DNA of 64,000 bases from Pseudomonas sp. KBW05 (GCF_003852405.1 NZ_QAJM01000002.1:41107-105106), one strand, 5' to 3'; shown: positions 37,160 to 45,905, counted from the first letter of the stretch. Program-made: numbers and translations. The notes: generated by a model not told the origin, from the letters alone.

Positions 37160-37183
37160 CGCTATTTACGGGAATATATAGCG
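37160..37183. promoter_or_regulatory. ModE-type operator upstream of modA
   Basis: CGCTATTTA-N6-TATATAGCG, an inverted repeat with one mismatch and flanks that extend the symmetry (ACCGCTAT/ATAGCGGT). It matches the known ModE consensus CGnTATATA-N6-TATATAnCG. A TATAAC hexamer (37139-37144, minus) may be the -10. No modE is present in the window. Confidence 0.8.
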
Positions 37184-37222
37184 GTTAGCCATTGCCGGTA
37201 CAGTGCCAAGTTGCCCCAGGTG

Positions 37223-38287
37223 TCAGTTTTTCGTGAGTTTGGCCAGCGCCTGTTCGGCCAATTCACGGGTCAGGTCATAGGTGGAAATGTCTTTGCCCAG
37301 GCGCAACGCCTGGCCCGACCACAGGTTGCTGAAACCCGCTTCGTCCTTGGCCTTGAGCGGTATCAGCGCGCCGCCGGAGGTAGGAAATGCCGGCGCTGCC
37401 GGGTTGATCGCGCCCAACTCACGCATGACCCGATTGACAATGCCCCGCGCCGGGCGGCCGGTGAACAGGTTGGTCAACGCGGTTTCACTGGCCTGGGCAT
37501 GGCGCAAGGCGTGGTGATGGGACGGCGTGACATTCGCTTCCGGGGTGAACAGGTAGGCAGTGCCGATCTGCACTGCCGAGGCGCCCAGGGCAAAGGCCGC
37601 GACAATCCCCCGCGCATCACCGATGCCACCGGCGGCGATCACCGGCACGCTGACGGCGTCGACGATTTGCGGCAGCAGGGCGAACAAACCGATCTGGGTG
37701 TTGAGGTCGTCGGTAAGGAACAGGCCACGATGGCCCCCGGCTTCACTGCCCATGGCGATGATTGCGTCACAGCCGCGTTGTTCCAGCCAGATGGCTTCCT
37801 CCACGGTGGTGGCCGAGGACAGTACCTTGGCCCCGGTGGCTTTTACCCGATCCAGCAAGGCTTTTTCCGGCAGGCCAAAGTGAAAGCTGACCACCTCAGG
37901 ACGGAATTCTTCGACCACTTGGCAGGCGGCGTCGTTGAACGGTTCGCGATTGGAAATGGGCGTCGGTGCGTCAAAATCCGCGCCTAGTTCGAGGTAGTAG
38001 GGTTTGAGTAATTCTTTCCAGTGCTGATCGCGTGCTGCATCGGGCTCAGGCGGCTGGTGGCAGAAGAAATTTACGTTGATGGGCCGCGTGCTGGCCTGGC
38101 GAATCGTGCTGAGCGCTTCACGCAGTTGTGCGAGGCTGAGCGCCGCCGCCGGCAGCGAACCCAGGGCGCCGGCGGTATTGGCGGCGATGACCATGGCCGT
38201 GGTCGTGCCGACCGCCATGGGGGCCTGGATGATGGGCGTGTCGATGCCCAGCAAATCAATAAGGCGGGTGTCTGGCCAGGTGCTCAT
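37223..38287 (-). CDS. Nitronate monooxygenase-family FMN enzyme
   Basis: 354-aa TIM-barrel flavoprotein of the 2-nitropropane dioxygenase family. Characteristic parts: LLGIDTPIIQAPMAVGTT at the start, IAMGSEAGGHRGLF and PVIAAGGIGDARGIVAAFALGA. Such enzymes oxidise alkyl nitronates, but some family members are enoyl reductases; assignment is at family level. Monocistronic upstream of modABC. Confidence 0.85.
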   Translation of the reverse strand: MSTWPDTRLIDLLGIDTPIIQAPMAVGTTTAMVIAANTAGALGSLPAAALSLAQLREALSTIRQASTRPINVNFFCHQPPEPDAARDQHWKELLKPYYLELGADFDAPTPISNREPFNDAACQVVEEFRPEVVSFHFGLPEKALLDRVKATGAKVLSSATTVEEAIWLEQRGCDAIIAMGSEAGGHRGLFLTDDLNTQIGLFALLPQIVDAVSVPVIAAGGIGDARGIVAAFALGASAVQIGTAYLFTPEANVTPSHHHALRHAQASETALTNLFTGRPARGIVNRVMRELGAINPAAPAFPTSGGALIPLKAKDEAGFSNLWSGQALRLGKDISTYDLTRELAEQALAKLTKN

Positions 38288-38392
38288 GGGATGCGTCTCC
38301 AGCGTTAGTAAGATTTTTCGCTGTTTTAGCAGGGCCCTTGGCCGCCGGCCACTCTGTTTTATTCACTGGATGCGGGCGCATTTTCGTGCGGG

Positions 38393-39439
38393 TCAGCTGT
38401 CAGTTTCGCGAGCCAATAAGCGCCGCTTGCGCTCCACCCCCCAACGGTAGCCCGACAGCTCGCCATTACTGCGTACCACGCGGTGGCAAGGGATGGCCAC
38501 TGCCAGGCAGTTGGCCCCACACGCCTGGGCCACTGCACGGAACGATTTGGGTGCGCCGATACGCGCGGCAATCTGCGCATAACTGGCGGTGCTGCCCAAG
38601 GGGATGTCGCGCAGGGCTTGCCACACCCGTTGCTGAAAGGCGGTGCCGCGCAGGTCCAGTGGCAAATCCAGGCCGAGGGCGGGCGCCTCGATAAAACCCA
38701 CGACGTGCGCGACCGTTTGTTCGAAGCGGCGGTCGGCGCCCACCAGGTCGGCCTTGGGGAACTGGTCCTGGAGGTCGCGTACCAACGTGTCAGGGTCATC
38801 CCCCAGCAAAATGGCGCACACGCCAAGGCTGCTTTGCGCCACCAGAATCGCCCCCAACGAACACTGGCCCACCGCGAACAGGATCTCGCAGTTGGTGCCA
38901 CCGGCCTTGTAGTCACTGGGTTTCATGCCGAGCAATTGATCGGCCGATTCATAAAAGCGGCTGTTGGAGTTGAAGCCCGCGTCATACAGCGCATCGGTGA
39001 CCGAATGCTGGCCCTTGAGCCCTTCACGCACTTTACGGGTGCGCTGGGCGCTGGCGTAGCCCTTGGGGGTCAGCCCGGTGACGGCTTTGAACACTCGGTG
39101 AAAGTGGAAAGGGCTGAGCCCCGCGTGCAAGGCGAGGGTGTTGAGGCTGGGCGGGGTGTCGGCCTGCTCGATATGGCGACACGCCTCGGCGACCAGTTGC
39201 GTGTGATGGGCTGCCAATTGGGTCTGGTCACCGCTTGCACGTTTGCTTGCGCGGTAACCGGCGGCCTCGGCTTGTGCCGGCGTGTCGAAGAACTGGATAT
39301 TTTCCGGGCGTGGCAACCGCGAGGCGCTGCTGGGGCGGCAATACACGCCGGTGGTTTTTACGCCATAGACGAATAATTCATCGGCCTTGGGGTCGCGGGC
39401 GACGATGGCGGCCCAGCGTGGATCTTGTTCGGTGTTCAT
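38393..39439 (-). CDS. ada: Ada-like regulator/O6-methylguanine-DNA methyltransferase, degenerate zinc domain
   Basis: 348 aa, three parts: N-terminal Ada zinc domain (to about 75), AraC helix-turn-helix (LALHAGLSPFHFHRVFKAVT) and C-terminal methyltransferase with intact IPCHRVVR (Cys318). In the zinc domain only Cys34 (GVYCRPSS) of the four ligands of E. coli Ada (C38, C42, C69, C72) survives; equivalents of the other three are S38, S65 and A68. Thus O6-methylguanine repair should work while phosphotriester sensing is doubtful. ATG at MNTEQDPRW was chosen; GTG at 39448 is possible. Downstream of alkB. Confidence 0.9.
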   Translation of the reverse strand: MNTEQDPRWAAIVARDPKADELFVYGVKTTGVYCRPSSASRLPRPENIQFFDTPAQAEAAGYRASKRASGDQTQLAAHHTQLVAEACRHIEQADTPPSLNTLALHAGLSPFHFHRVFKAVTGLTPKGYASAQRTRKVREGLKGQHSVTDALYDAGFNSNSRFYESADQLLGMKPSDYKAGGTNCEILFAVGQCSLGAILVAQSSLGVCAILLGDDPDTLVRDLQDQFPKADLVGADRRFEQTVAHVVGFIEAPALGLDLPLDLRGTAFQQRVWQALRDIPLGSTASYAQIAARIGAPKSFRAVAQACGANCLAVAIPCHRVVRSNGELSGYRWGVERKRRLLARETDS

Positions 39440-39514
39440 GGGCGGCACTCTTGACGGGTCTTGCGCAGATTAACCGTGCCGCGGTGGACTGGCACCCCGA
39501 AGCTTGCGGTCAAA

Positions 39515-40180
39515 TCAGCCGGCGGTGCGAAACGTCAGGTTGATGCGCTGCGGGCCCATGACCGGGTGCAGGCCTTCCTGGATTGGCATCACACCGTGAA
39601 AGCGCAGGCGATCGATGCCGCCCCAGACCACGACGTCGCCATGGAACAGCGAAACTTTTTGCGCCCGATCACTGCGCGCGTGGCCACCAAACAGAAAGAT
39701 CGCCGGCAAGCCGAGGGACACCGACACCACCGGTGCGTCGTAGCGGCGTTCGTTCTTGTCCTGATGCAGGGACATTTTTGCGCCGGGCACGTAGCGGTTG
39801 ATCAGGCAGGCGTCGGGGGCGAACCCGATGAAACCGGCATCTGCCGCTGCCTGCACAGCCAATTGGCGCAACACGTCAGGCATCGCCGGCCAAGGCCGTT
39901 GGCTGCGCGGGTCCAGTGGGGAGTAGCGGTAGCCGTGGGCGTCGGTGGTCCAACCCAATTCACCGCAGCTGCTCAACGCCGCCGACATTGTAAAACCGCC
40001 TGGGGTGACCATCTGCCGAAACGGGGATTGCGCCAGCACCTGGCGCAGCGATGGCAGAAGACGTTCGATCCAGGGCAGGGCATAACCCCTTAGCACGTGG
40101 GACTCGTCGCCGATTTGTTCACGCCCTGCGGGTTGTTGCAGGGCGTCATCGGGGAACAGGTCGGCGGTGGGGGCGGGCAT
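39515..40180 (-). CDS. alkB: AlkB 2-oxoglutarate/Fe(II) DNA dealkylase
   Basis: 221-aa dioxygenase that oxidatively removes 1-methyladenine and 3-methylcytosine. Iron ligands H139 and D141 (LHQDKNE) and H195 (RFHG), and 2-oxoglutarate Arg R212 and R218 (QRINLTFR) are all present, as is the typical AlkB opening NLFP-like ADLFPDD. It lies 75 bp upstream of ada on the same strand, matching the enteric ada-alkB pairing in reverse order. Confidence 0.95.
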   Translation of the reverse strand: MPAPTADLFPDDALQQPAGREQIGDESHVLRGYALPWIERLLPSLRQVLAQSPFRQMVTPGGFTMSAALSSCGELGWTTDAHGYRYSPLDPRSQRPWPAMPDVLRQLAVQAAADAGFIGFAPDACLINRYVPGAKMSLHQDKNERRYDAPVVSVSLGLPAIFLFGGHARSDRAQKVSLFHGDVVVWGGIDRLRFHGVMPIQEGLHPVMGPQRINLTFRTAG

Positions 40181-40184
40181 GGGT

Positions 40185-40349
40185 TTACAGGGCCTTGCTC
40201 ACAGTGATGTCGGTGATTTCATCACTGGCATCATGGATTTTCGCCAGAGCTTGCTTGGCTTCCTCCACGCTGTTGCTGTGCAGTTGGGCGAACTCGAAGC
40301 GGCGCTCGCCGTTGAGCTTGTACTTGATCACGTATTTGGTGGTAGTCAC
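40185..40349 (-). CDS. 54-aa hypothetical protein upstream of alkB
   Basis: Begins with GTG (VTTTKYVIKYKLNGERRFEF) preceded by AGGAAAG. A short alpha/beta protein with a charged C-terminal part (SDEITDITVSKAL). It ends 4 bp before the alkB start codon, so it may be translationally linked to alkB. No family recognised. Confidence 0.55.
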   Translation of the reverse strand: MTTTKYVIKYKLNGERRFEFAQLHSNSVEEAKQALAKIHDASDEITDITVSKAL

Positions 40350-40375
40350 TGTTTCTTTCCTGTGGCGAGTCCGAA

Positions 40376-40678
40376 TCAGCTCAGCTTGGTGCTGGTGCGA
40401 CGAACGATACGAATCTTGTGGGACAGTGCGGGTTTGCGCGTCACGCTGATCGCGCGGCGGGTGACCACATCCAGGGTGATGTTCCAAAAACCGGTGCTTG
40501 GTGCGGTGATCTTGGCGGGAAACTTGTCGAATGCGCCGCCGTGGTAGGTGTGGCGGCCGCCATTTTTAAAGCTTCGAAAATTCGCATCGCTCATCAGGCG
40601 AATATTGCAAGTCTGCGAGCACTCGATGACGACAATGTCCCCCTCGTTGAGGTGCTCGCGCTGGTGGATGAATTTCAT
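40376..40678 (-). CDS. DUF1883 protein
   Basis: 100 aa. The start MKFIHQREHLNEGDIVVIEC, NIRLMSDANFRSFKNGGRHTY and the RRAISVTRKP segment are characteristic of DUF1883, a small soluble family of unknown function common in Pseudomonas. It is upstream of the 54-aa gene with a 26-bp gap. Confidence 0.85.
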   Translation of the reverse strand: MKFIHQREHLNEGDIVVIECSQTCNIRLMSDANFRSFKNGGRHTYHGGAFDKFPAKITAPSTGFWNITLDVVTRRAISVTRKPALSHKIRIVRRTSTKLS

Positions 40679-40771
40679 GGGGTGTCTCCAGAAGGGCTTT
40701 TTCTGAAAAATCAGAACGATACGTAGGTTAAGATGGAGTTTATCAGCCCCAGCGCTTTTATTATCGTGCCG

Positions 40772-40790
40772 TTGTCGATGACATCGACAA
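40772..40790. promoter_or_regulatory. Perfect 19-bp palindrome, candidate operator
   Basis: TTGTCGATG-A-CATCGACAA, nine-base arms with a one-base centre, in the gap between the DUF1883 gene (minus) and a lipoprotein gene (plus). No other feature explains it. The rest of this gap (40679-40889) has no gene that I can support. Confidence 0.5.
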
Positions 40791-40889
40791 TTTAAAACAG
40801 TTATTTACCGAGTTATCAGAGATAAATCCTACGTTGGCGGGAGAAATTTACCATCCCCGCTGTCGTAGGGTCTTTATCGGAGGTTTTGT

Positions 40890-41240
40890 ATGAAGTGGAG
40901 TGTGTTGGTTCTGGCCGTGGCGCTAGGTGGGTGTGCCTCGGTTGCCGATATCAAGCAGACCCCTCCCACGCTGGCCGTCATTTCTGGCAAGAAGCCGCAG
41001 GAATATGCTGCCTGTGTCGTGCGTAAGCTGTCGTCTACACGCCGCCCGCCGCAGATCGAGCCACATAAAGACGGTGTGCAGGTGATTGTCCCGCAGAAAT
41101 TTTCCGCGGACCCCTCGGCCATTTTCGAGATTGAAGATCGCTCCAGCGGCAGCAGCATCAAGCTCTATGAGAGCATGTCCAATGTGCCGATCCGTCCGGG
41201 TGATGTGAAAAAGGCTGGGGAAGATTGCATTTCCGGCTGA
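40890..41240 (+). CDS. Hypothetical lipoprotein
   Basis: 116 aa. Signal MKWSVLVLAVALGGCAS with lipobox Cys15. Mature part has a short conserved-looking core (EYAACVVRKLSSTRRPPQIE, DGVQVIVPQKFS). Likely outer-membrane anchored. RBS GGAGG lies 7-11 bases upstream. Function unknown. Confidence 0.75.
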   Translation: MKWSVLVLAVALGGCASVADIKQTPPTLAVISGKKPQEYAACVVRKLSSTRRPPQIEPHKDGVQVIVPQKFSADPSAIFEIEDRSSGSSIKLYESMSNVPIRPGDVKKAGEDCISG

Positions 41241-41261
41241 TGCCGTTGCGGAATATCAGAT

Positions 41262-41492
41262 ATGAAACGTGAACACGTCAAAGCGCGCCATGCCGAGGGC
41301 CAGATCTCGGCCACCCATGTGATCCAGAATCCTGCCGACCTCGGCGAATGGATCGTCTTTTTCAAGAAAAGCGGTGGGCGCAGCTTTTTCCTGGTGGACG
41401 ATCAGGATGAGGTCGAATCCTTCGCCAGCCTTGATGCGTTGACCGAGACCCTGCGCGGGCTGGGTATCAAGTTCGCTGAGGTCCACCTGTAA
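41262..41492 (+). CDS. 76-aa hypothetical protein
   Basis: Soluble, alpha/beta, charged (MKREHVKARHAEGQISATHV, SFASLDALTETLRGLGIKFAEVHL). A weak GGAATATC stands in for a ribosome site. It lies 21 bp after the lipoprotein gene and probably shares its transcript. No family recognised. Confidence 0.5.
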   Translation: MKREHVKARHAEGQISATHVIQNPADLGEWIVFFKKSGGRSFFLVDDQDEVESFASLDALTETLRGLGIKFAEVHL

Positions 41493-41501
41493 CCCGAAGG
41501 G

Positions 41502-41783
41502 TTACTTGCACACCACCACCACGCTGCGGCTTTTGTAGTTGCCGACGTCCTTGCCCAGGGTCTTGTCGCCCTCGCTCAGGGCCGGCGTGCCCTCGGTGCC
41601 GACGATGCGGTAACCGGTGCCCGCGCAGGAAGCATCGGCTTTCTCGTAGCAGCTGGCCCACGAGTTGGCCTCGCCCGAGCAATCGACGGTCAGGCCTTGC
41701 TCGCCGTTTTTCAGGTAGACGTCAGAAGTGGTGGTGCACCCGGCAAGCGCCAGTACCGCAGTCAGTGCCAGAATCTTGTTCAT
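41502..41783 (-). CDS. Hypothetical lipoprotein
   Basis: 93 aa. Lipobox ALAGC with Cys16 after MNKILALTAVLALAGC. The mature part contains six further cysteines or near it (VDCSGEANSWASCYEKADASC), suggesting disulfides, and ends KSRSVVVVCK. Chosen start is the ATG after which the signal fits; a longer in-frame reading to 41915 has no support. Confidence 0.75.
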   Translation of the reverse strand: MNKILALTAVLALAGCTTTSDVYLKNGEQGLTVDCSGEANSWASCYEKADASCAGTGYRIVGTEGTPALSEGDKTLGKDVGNYKSRSVVVVCK

Positions 41784-41882
41784 GGGTAGGTCGTCGTAGA
41801 GGGTGTTGGAGGGCGCGTCGAGACGCTGGTTGAGCGTCTGCGCAAGATTATAGCGAACTGCCATCAAGGTACAGGCAAACAC

Positions 41883-41905
41883 AAAAAAGCCCCGTAAACC
41901 GGGGC
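41883..41905 (-). terminator. Intrinsic terminator
   Basis: GCCCCG/CGGGGC stem with a five-nt loop and six T residues on the minus strand, just after the 61-aa gene. Confidence 0.7.
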
Positions 41906-41926
41906 CTTTGCGCAAGGTGCCGAGGC

Positions 41927-42112
41927 TTACTTGCCTTTGGGACGCTTGCTCGACGCGTGCCCGGCTTCATCCACAAACACTTCAGCCACCGCGGCCGCTT
42001 GGCTTTCGGTCGCAAAAGCCCCTGCGACGCTGTCGCCGTGGAAGTTGATCAGGTGCCAACCGTCCGCACGCTTGGTGATCAGGTAGCCGTTTACGCCTTT
42101 TGGTTCTGACAT
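41927..42112 (-). CDS. 61-aa hypothetical protein
   Basis: Short protein MSEPKGVNGYLITKRADGWH..., a compact beta-beta-alpha fold followed by a basic tail (SSKRPKGK). It has a terminator right after the stop. Some resemblance in layout to DUF2188, not enough to assign. Confidence 0.6.
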   Translation of the reverse strand: MSEPKGVNGYLITKRADGWHLINFHGDSVAGAFATESQAAAVAEVFVDEAGHASSKRPKGK

Positions 42113-42217
42113 CTATTGAGCATCTCGTGGTCGGGTTCAAGGCTGTCATGATAGCGCCAAATGTCGCGGCCCTGCGCAAGTTATTCCAATCCAATGTACA
42201 ACCGCGAAAAGCGTGCT

Positions 42218-42262
42218 AAAAAGGTTGCAGCCCTTTAAAACAGTGAGGGGCAGCCTTTTTTC
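42218..42262 (+). terminator. Terminator-like hairpin upstream of galU
   Basis: A long, imperfect stem: AAAAAGG-T-TGC-A-GCCC pairs with GGGGCAGCCTTTTTT across a 13-nt loop. It lies 160 bp before galU and after no plus-strand gene, so it might end an unannotated small RNA or be a leader attenuator. The rest of the 42113-42422 gap shows no gene. Confidence 0.45.
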
Positions 42263-42422
42263 GCCCTGCCGGTGATGACGCTGTCTGTAAGATAAGCGGA
42301 ACTTACACCGACATTTTTTCTCTATGTTGACATCGCAACGCCAGCAGGACCCATTGTAAGGTGACTGCGGCCTGATTAGACTGCGCCGAATTCCGTACGC
42401 ACAGCCCTTTGTAAGGACTTAT

Positions 42423-43262
42423 ATGATCAAGAAATGCTTGTTCCCAGCAGCCGGTTACGGCACTCGCTTCCTGCCAGCGACCAAAGCCATGCCTAAAGAG
42501 ATGCTGCCGGTGGTGAACAAGCCACTGATTCAGTACGGCGTCGAAGAGGCACTGGATGCCGGCCTGAACGAAATCTCCATCGTGACCGGTCGCGGTAAGC
42601 GCGCCCTGGAAGACCACTTCGACATCAGCTACGAGCTGGAAAACCAGATCAAGGGCACCGACAAGGAAAAATACCTGGTTGGTATCCGCAAGCTGCTCGA
42701 CGAGTGCTCGTTCTCCTACACCCGTCAGACCCAGATGAAAGGCCTTGGCCACGCGATCCTGACCGGCCGCCCGCTGATCGGTGACGAGCCGTTCGCCGTG
42801 GTCCTGGCGGACGACCTGTGCGTCAACCTGGAAGGTGACGGCGTGCTGACCCAGATGGTCAAGCTGTACCAGAAATACCGCTGCACCATCGTTGCTGTGC
42901 AAGAGGTTGATCCTCAGGAAACCAACAAGTACGGCGTAATTGCCGGCGACGACATTGGTGATGGCCTGATCCGCGTACGTGACATGGTTGAAAAACCAGC
43001 GCCTGAAGATGCTCCGTCGAACCTTGCGATCATCGGCCGTTACATCCTGACCCCGGATATCTTCAAGCTGATCGAAGAAACCGAGCCAGGCAAGGGCGGC
43101 GAGATCCAGATCACCGACGCCTTGCTCAAGCAGGCCAAAGACGGTTGCGTGATTGCCTACAAGTTCAAAGGCCGTCGTTTCGACTGCGGTGGCGCTGAAG
43201 GCTACATCGAAGCCACCAACTTCTGCTACGAGCACTTCTACAAGACTGGCAAGGCTTACTGA
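42423..43262 (+). CDS. galU: UTP-glucose-1-phosphate uridylyltransferase
   Basis: 279-aa nucleotidyltransferase making UDP-glucose for exopolysaccharide, LPS and trehalose. The nucleotide loop FPAAGYGTRFLPATKAMPKE, the VLADDLCV Asp and EKPAPEDAPSNLAIIGRYIL segments are intact. Single gene with its own terminator, followed by gor. Confidence 0.96.
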   Translation: MIKKCLFPAAGYGTRFLPATKAMPKEMLPVVNKPLIQYGVEEALDAGLNEISIVTGRGKRALEDHFDISYELENQIKGTDKEKYLVGIRKLLDECSFSYTRQTQMKGLGHAILTGRPLIGDEPFAVVLADDLCVNLEGDGVLTQMVKLYQKYRCTIVAVQEVDPQETNKYGVIAGDDIGDGLIRVRDMVEKPAPEDAPSNLAIIGRYILTPDIFKLIEETEPGKGGEIQITDALLKQAKDGCVIAYKFKGRRFDCGGAEGYIEATNFCYEHFYKTGKAY

Positions 43263-43290
43263 TTCACGGTTGCCAAACCGGTTTTAAGCG

Positions 43291-43320
43291 AAAGCCACCT
43301 TCGGGTGGCTTTTTCGTTTT
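43291..43320 (+). terminator. galU terminator
   Basis: AAGCCACC/GGTGGCTT stem with a TTCGG-type loop, then TTTTTCGTTTT. Confidence 0.85.
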
Positions 43321-43368
43321 TCAGTACCCCGTAAGTCGGTATGCTGATGTCCTGCCGAGGAGAGTGAA

Positions 43369-44727
43369 ATGGCCTACGATTTTGACTTGTATGTAATTGG
43401 CGCCGGTTCCGGCGGTGTTCGCGCAGCGCGTTTTGCTGCAGGGTTTGGCGCCAAGGTGGCTGTGGCTGAAAGCCGCTACCTGGGTGGCACCTGCGTAAAC
43501 GTCGGCTGCGTGCCGAAAAAACTGTTGGTGTACGGTGCGCACTTTGCCGAGGACTTCGAGCAAGCCAGCGGTTTTGGCTGGTCGCAGGGGGAGGCGAACT
43601 TTGATTGGGCGACCCTGATCGCCAACAAGGACCGTGAGATCAATCGCCTCAACGGCATTTATCGCAACCTGCTGGTCAACAGTGGTGTGACCCTGCACGA
43701 AGGGCATGCGAGTATGACTGGCCCGCACGAGGTCGAGATCAATGGCGAGCGCTTCAGCGCCAAACATATCCTGATCGCCACGGGCGGCTGGCCGCAGATC
43801 CCCGACATTCCGGGGCGCGAGCATGCGATCGGTTCCAACGAGGCGTTTTTCCTCAAGGAGCTGCCCAAGCGCGTGCTGGTAGTGGGCGGCGGCTACATTG
43901 CCGTTGAGTTCGCAGGGATTTTCCATGGCCTGGGGGCGAACACGTCGCTGCTGTACCGCGGTGACCTGTTCCTGCGCGGCTTCGATGGCGCGGTGCGCAC
44001 CCATCTCAAGGAAGAGCTGACCAAGCGCGGCCTGGATTTGCAGTTCAATGCCGATATCGAACGCATCGACAAGCAGGCCGATGGCAGCCTGCAAGCCACC
44101 TTGAAAGACGGTCGCGTGCTGGAGGCGGATTGCGTGTTCTACGCCACTGGCCGGCGCCCGATGCTGGACAACCTGGGCCTGGAAAGCACTGGGGTCAAAC
44201 TCGATAAGCGTGGTTTTGTCGAAGTGGACGACCTGTACCAGACGGCCGAGTCGTCGATCCTCGCCATTGGTGATGTGATCGGTCGTGTACAACTGACGCC
44301 GGTTGCCCTGGCCGAAGGCATGGCGGTGGCGCGCCGCTTGTTCAAGCCTGAGCAGTATCGCCCGGTGGATTACGCGATGATTCCGACGGCGGTATTCAGT
44401 CTGCCGAATATCGGTACCGTGGGGCTGACGGAAGAAGAGGCGAAGGAGAAGGGGCACACCGTGCAGATCTTCGAAAGCCGCTTTCGGCCGATGAAGCTGA
44501 CCCTGACCGAGTGCCAGGAAAAAACCCTGATGAAGCTGGTGGTGGATGCCGACACCGACAAGGTGTTGGGTTGCCACATGGTCGGCCCCGACGCCGGTGA
44601 AATCGTCCAGGGCTTGGCGATCGCGCTCAAGGCGGGCGCGACCAAGCGGCATTTCGATGAAACCATCGGCGTGCATCCTACGGCGGCGGAAGAGTTCGTC
44701 ACCATGCGCACGCCTGTGGCGGGCTGA
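43369..44727 (+). CDS. gor: Glutathione-disulfide reductase
   Basis: 452-aa pyridine-nucleotide disulfide oxidoreductase. Redox pair C42 and C47 in [16 protein letters not shown] motif [12 protein letters not shown](P)H motif [13 protein letters not shown], and the C-terminal active-site His-Glu in [11 protein letters not shown]. It regenerates reduced glutathione. Begins 107 bp after galU, beyond the galU terminator. Confidence 0.96.
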   Translation: MAYDFDLYVIGAGSGGVRAARFAAGFGAKVAVAESRYLGGTCVNVGCVPKKLLVYGAHFAEDFEQASGFGWSQGEANFDWATLIANKDREINRLNGIYRNLLVNSGVTLHEGHASMTGPHEVEINGERFSAKHILIATGGWPQIPDIPGREHAIGSNEAFFLKELPKRVLVVGGGYIAVEFAGIFHGLGANTSLLYRGDLFLRGFDGAVRTHLKEELTKRGLDLQFNADIERIDKQADGSLQATLKDGRVLEADCVFYATGRRPMLDNLGLESTGVKLDKRGFVEVDDLYQTAESSILAIGDVIGRVQLTPVALAEGMAVARRLFKPEQYRPVDYAMIPTAVFSLPNIGTVGLTEEEAKEKGHTVQIFESRFRPMKLTLTECQEKTLMKLVVDADTDKVLGCHMVGPDAGEIVQGLAIALKAGATKRHFDETIGVHPTAAEEFVTMRTPVAG

Positions 44728-45735
44728 TCAGGCGTCTGGCGTTGCCTCTGGTGCCGTTGCAATGACGGCGGCCAGGCGCAATGCCTCGATGCTGGCCTGG
44801 GCCTTGATCAGGTCCAGTTCCAGCGTCTTGTTCACCTGTTGGTGTTCGGCCAGCGCTTCCTGGCGTGACTGGCACTCCAGCACGGCCACGCGCAAGCGCT
44901 CCTGAAGCAGGCTGCGTTCGCCGTCTATCTGGTTCACCTGTTCGTTCAACTTGACCTGCTGCGCCTGGTCCTTGCGGGCCTGCTCCTGCACGCTCGTCAA
45001 CTCCTTGGTGGTCACGCGGTGCTCGATCAGCAGTCGTTCGTTATCGCGGTGCAGCTGGGTGATTTCATCCTGGCGCACCATGGCGCTCTGCTGGGCCTGG
45101 CGTAGCTCCGCCTGCACCTGTTGCAGTTGGCCCTCATGGCGGCGCTGTTCCTGCTCGCGCTGTTCCTTGATGGCCGTGCGGTAATGCTCCAGGGCGTCGC
45201 GGGCGTGCAGGTGTTTGTCTTCCAGTGAGCGGATCTGTTCGTCCTTGTCATTGATGCGCAGCTCGTAATCGCTGCAGGCCTGGCTGAGGCCGGCGTTACG
45301 GGTTTGCTCGGTCTGCAGGCTGGTGCTGGTGGTTTGCAAGGCAGCGCTTTCTTCGGCCAGGGCGGCGGCCTGGATATCAAATTGCTGCTTGAGCTGGCCG
45401 TGGGCCGCTTCCAGGGTTTCGATCTGGGCGAGCAGGGCGGTTTTCTGTTGTTCGAATTGTGCCAGGGCCTGATCGATGGGCTCCTGGGCTTTCTCTTTCA
45501 GGCGTTGCGCCAGTCGCGCTACCAACTCGCCCAGCTCGTCGTCGAGCGGTGCCTGGGTGATGGTGAGGCGCGATTCGCTGTCGTCCAGCTCCTTCAAGTA
45601 GCGGTGAATCGTAGTTTTCGAGCCCGTATTGCCCATTTCGATGCGTACAGCATCAATGCTCGGGTTCTCGCCGCGGGCGAGGATCGCCAGGCGTGCCGTT
45701 TGAACGACTGCTTTGTTTATGCCGCCACGTGCCAT
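44728..45735 (-). CDS. KfrA-type DNA-binding coiled-coil protein
   Basis: 335 aa. An N-terminal KfrA DNA-binding domain (about residues 1-50: GSKTTIHRYLKELD) is followed by a very long coiled coil rich in Gln, Glu and Leu (residues about 70-320). KfrA proteins are known on plasmids as autoregulators with a role in segregation; chromosomal copies are common in Pseudomonas but unexplained. Divergent from a tyrosine recombinase; convergent with gor (adjacent stops). Confidence 0.85.
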   Translation of the reverse strand: MARGGINKAVVQTARLAILARGENPSIDAVRIEMGNTGSKTTIHRYLKELDDSESRLTITQAPLDDELGELVARLAQRLKEKAQEPIDQALAQFEQQKTALLAQIETLEAAHGQLKQQFDIQAAALAEESAALQTTSTSLQTEQTRNAGLSQACSDYELRINDKDEQIRSLEDKHLHARDALEHYRTAIKEQREQEQRRHEGQLQQVQAELRQAQQSAMVRQDEITQLHRDNERLLIEHRVTTKELTSVQEQARKDQAQQVKLNEQVNQIDGERSLLQERLRVAVLECQSRQEALAEHQQVNKTLELDLIKAQASIEALRLAAVIATAPEATPDA

Positions 45736-45767
45736 GGGGTCTCCGTCGATTTAGTACTGTGGTACGT

Positions 45768-45785
45768 AGTATGTAGATACATACT
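45768..45785. promoter_or_regulatory. Palindrome in the kfrA/integrase divergent promoter
   Basis: AGTATGTA-GA-TACATACT, eight-base perfect arms, close to the KfrA-like start and likely its autoregulatory site. A second repeat GGGATA-N9-TATCCC follows at 45829-45849, and GTAC-N4-GTAC at 45754-45765. Confidence 0.5.
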
Positions 45786-45905
45786 CTATCACGAATAAAA
45801 ACTCGTTTAAATTCATGATTTAACAGATGGGATATTGGCGTATTATCCCGTGTGATAGACGTTTTAACCGCGTGAACACCCGCAAGCAGTACGAATAGGC
45901 CTCCC

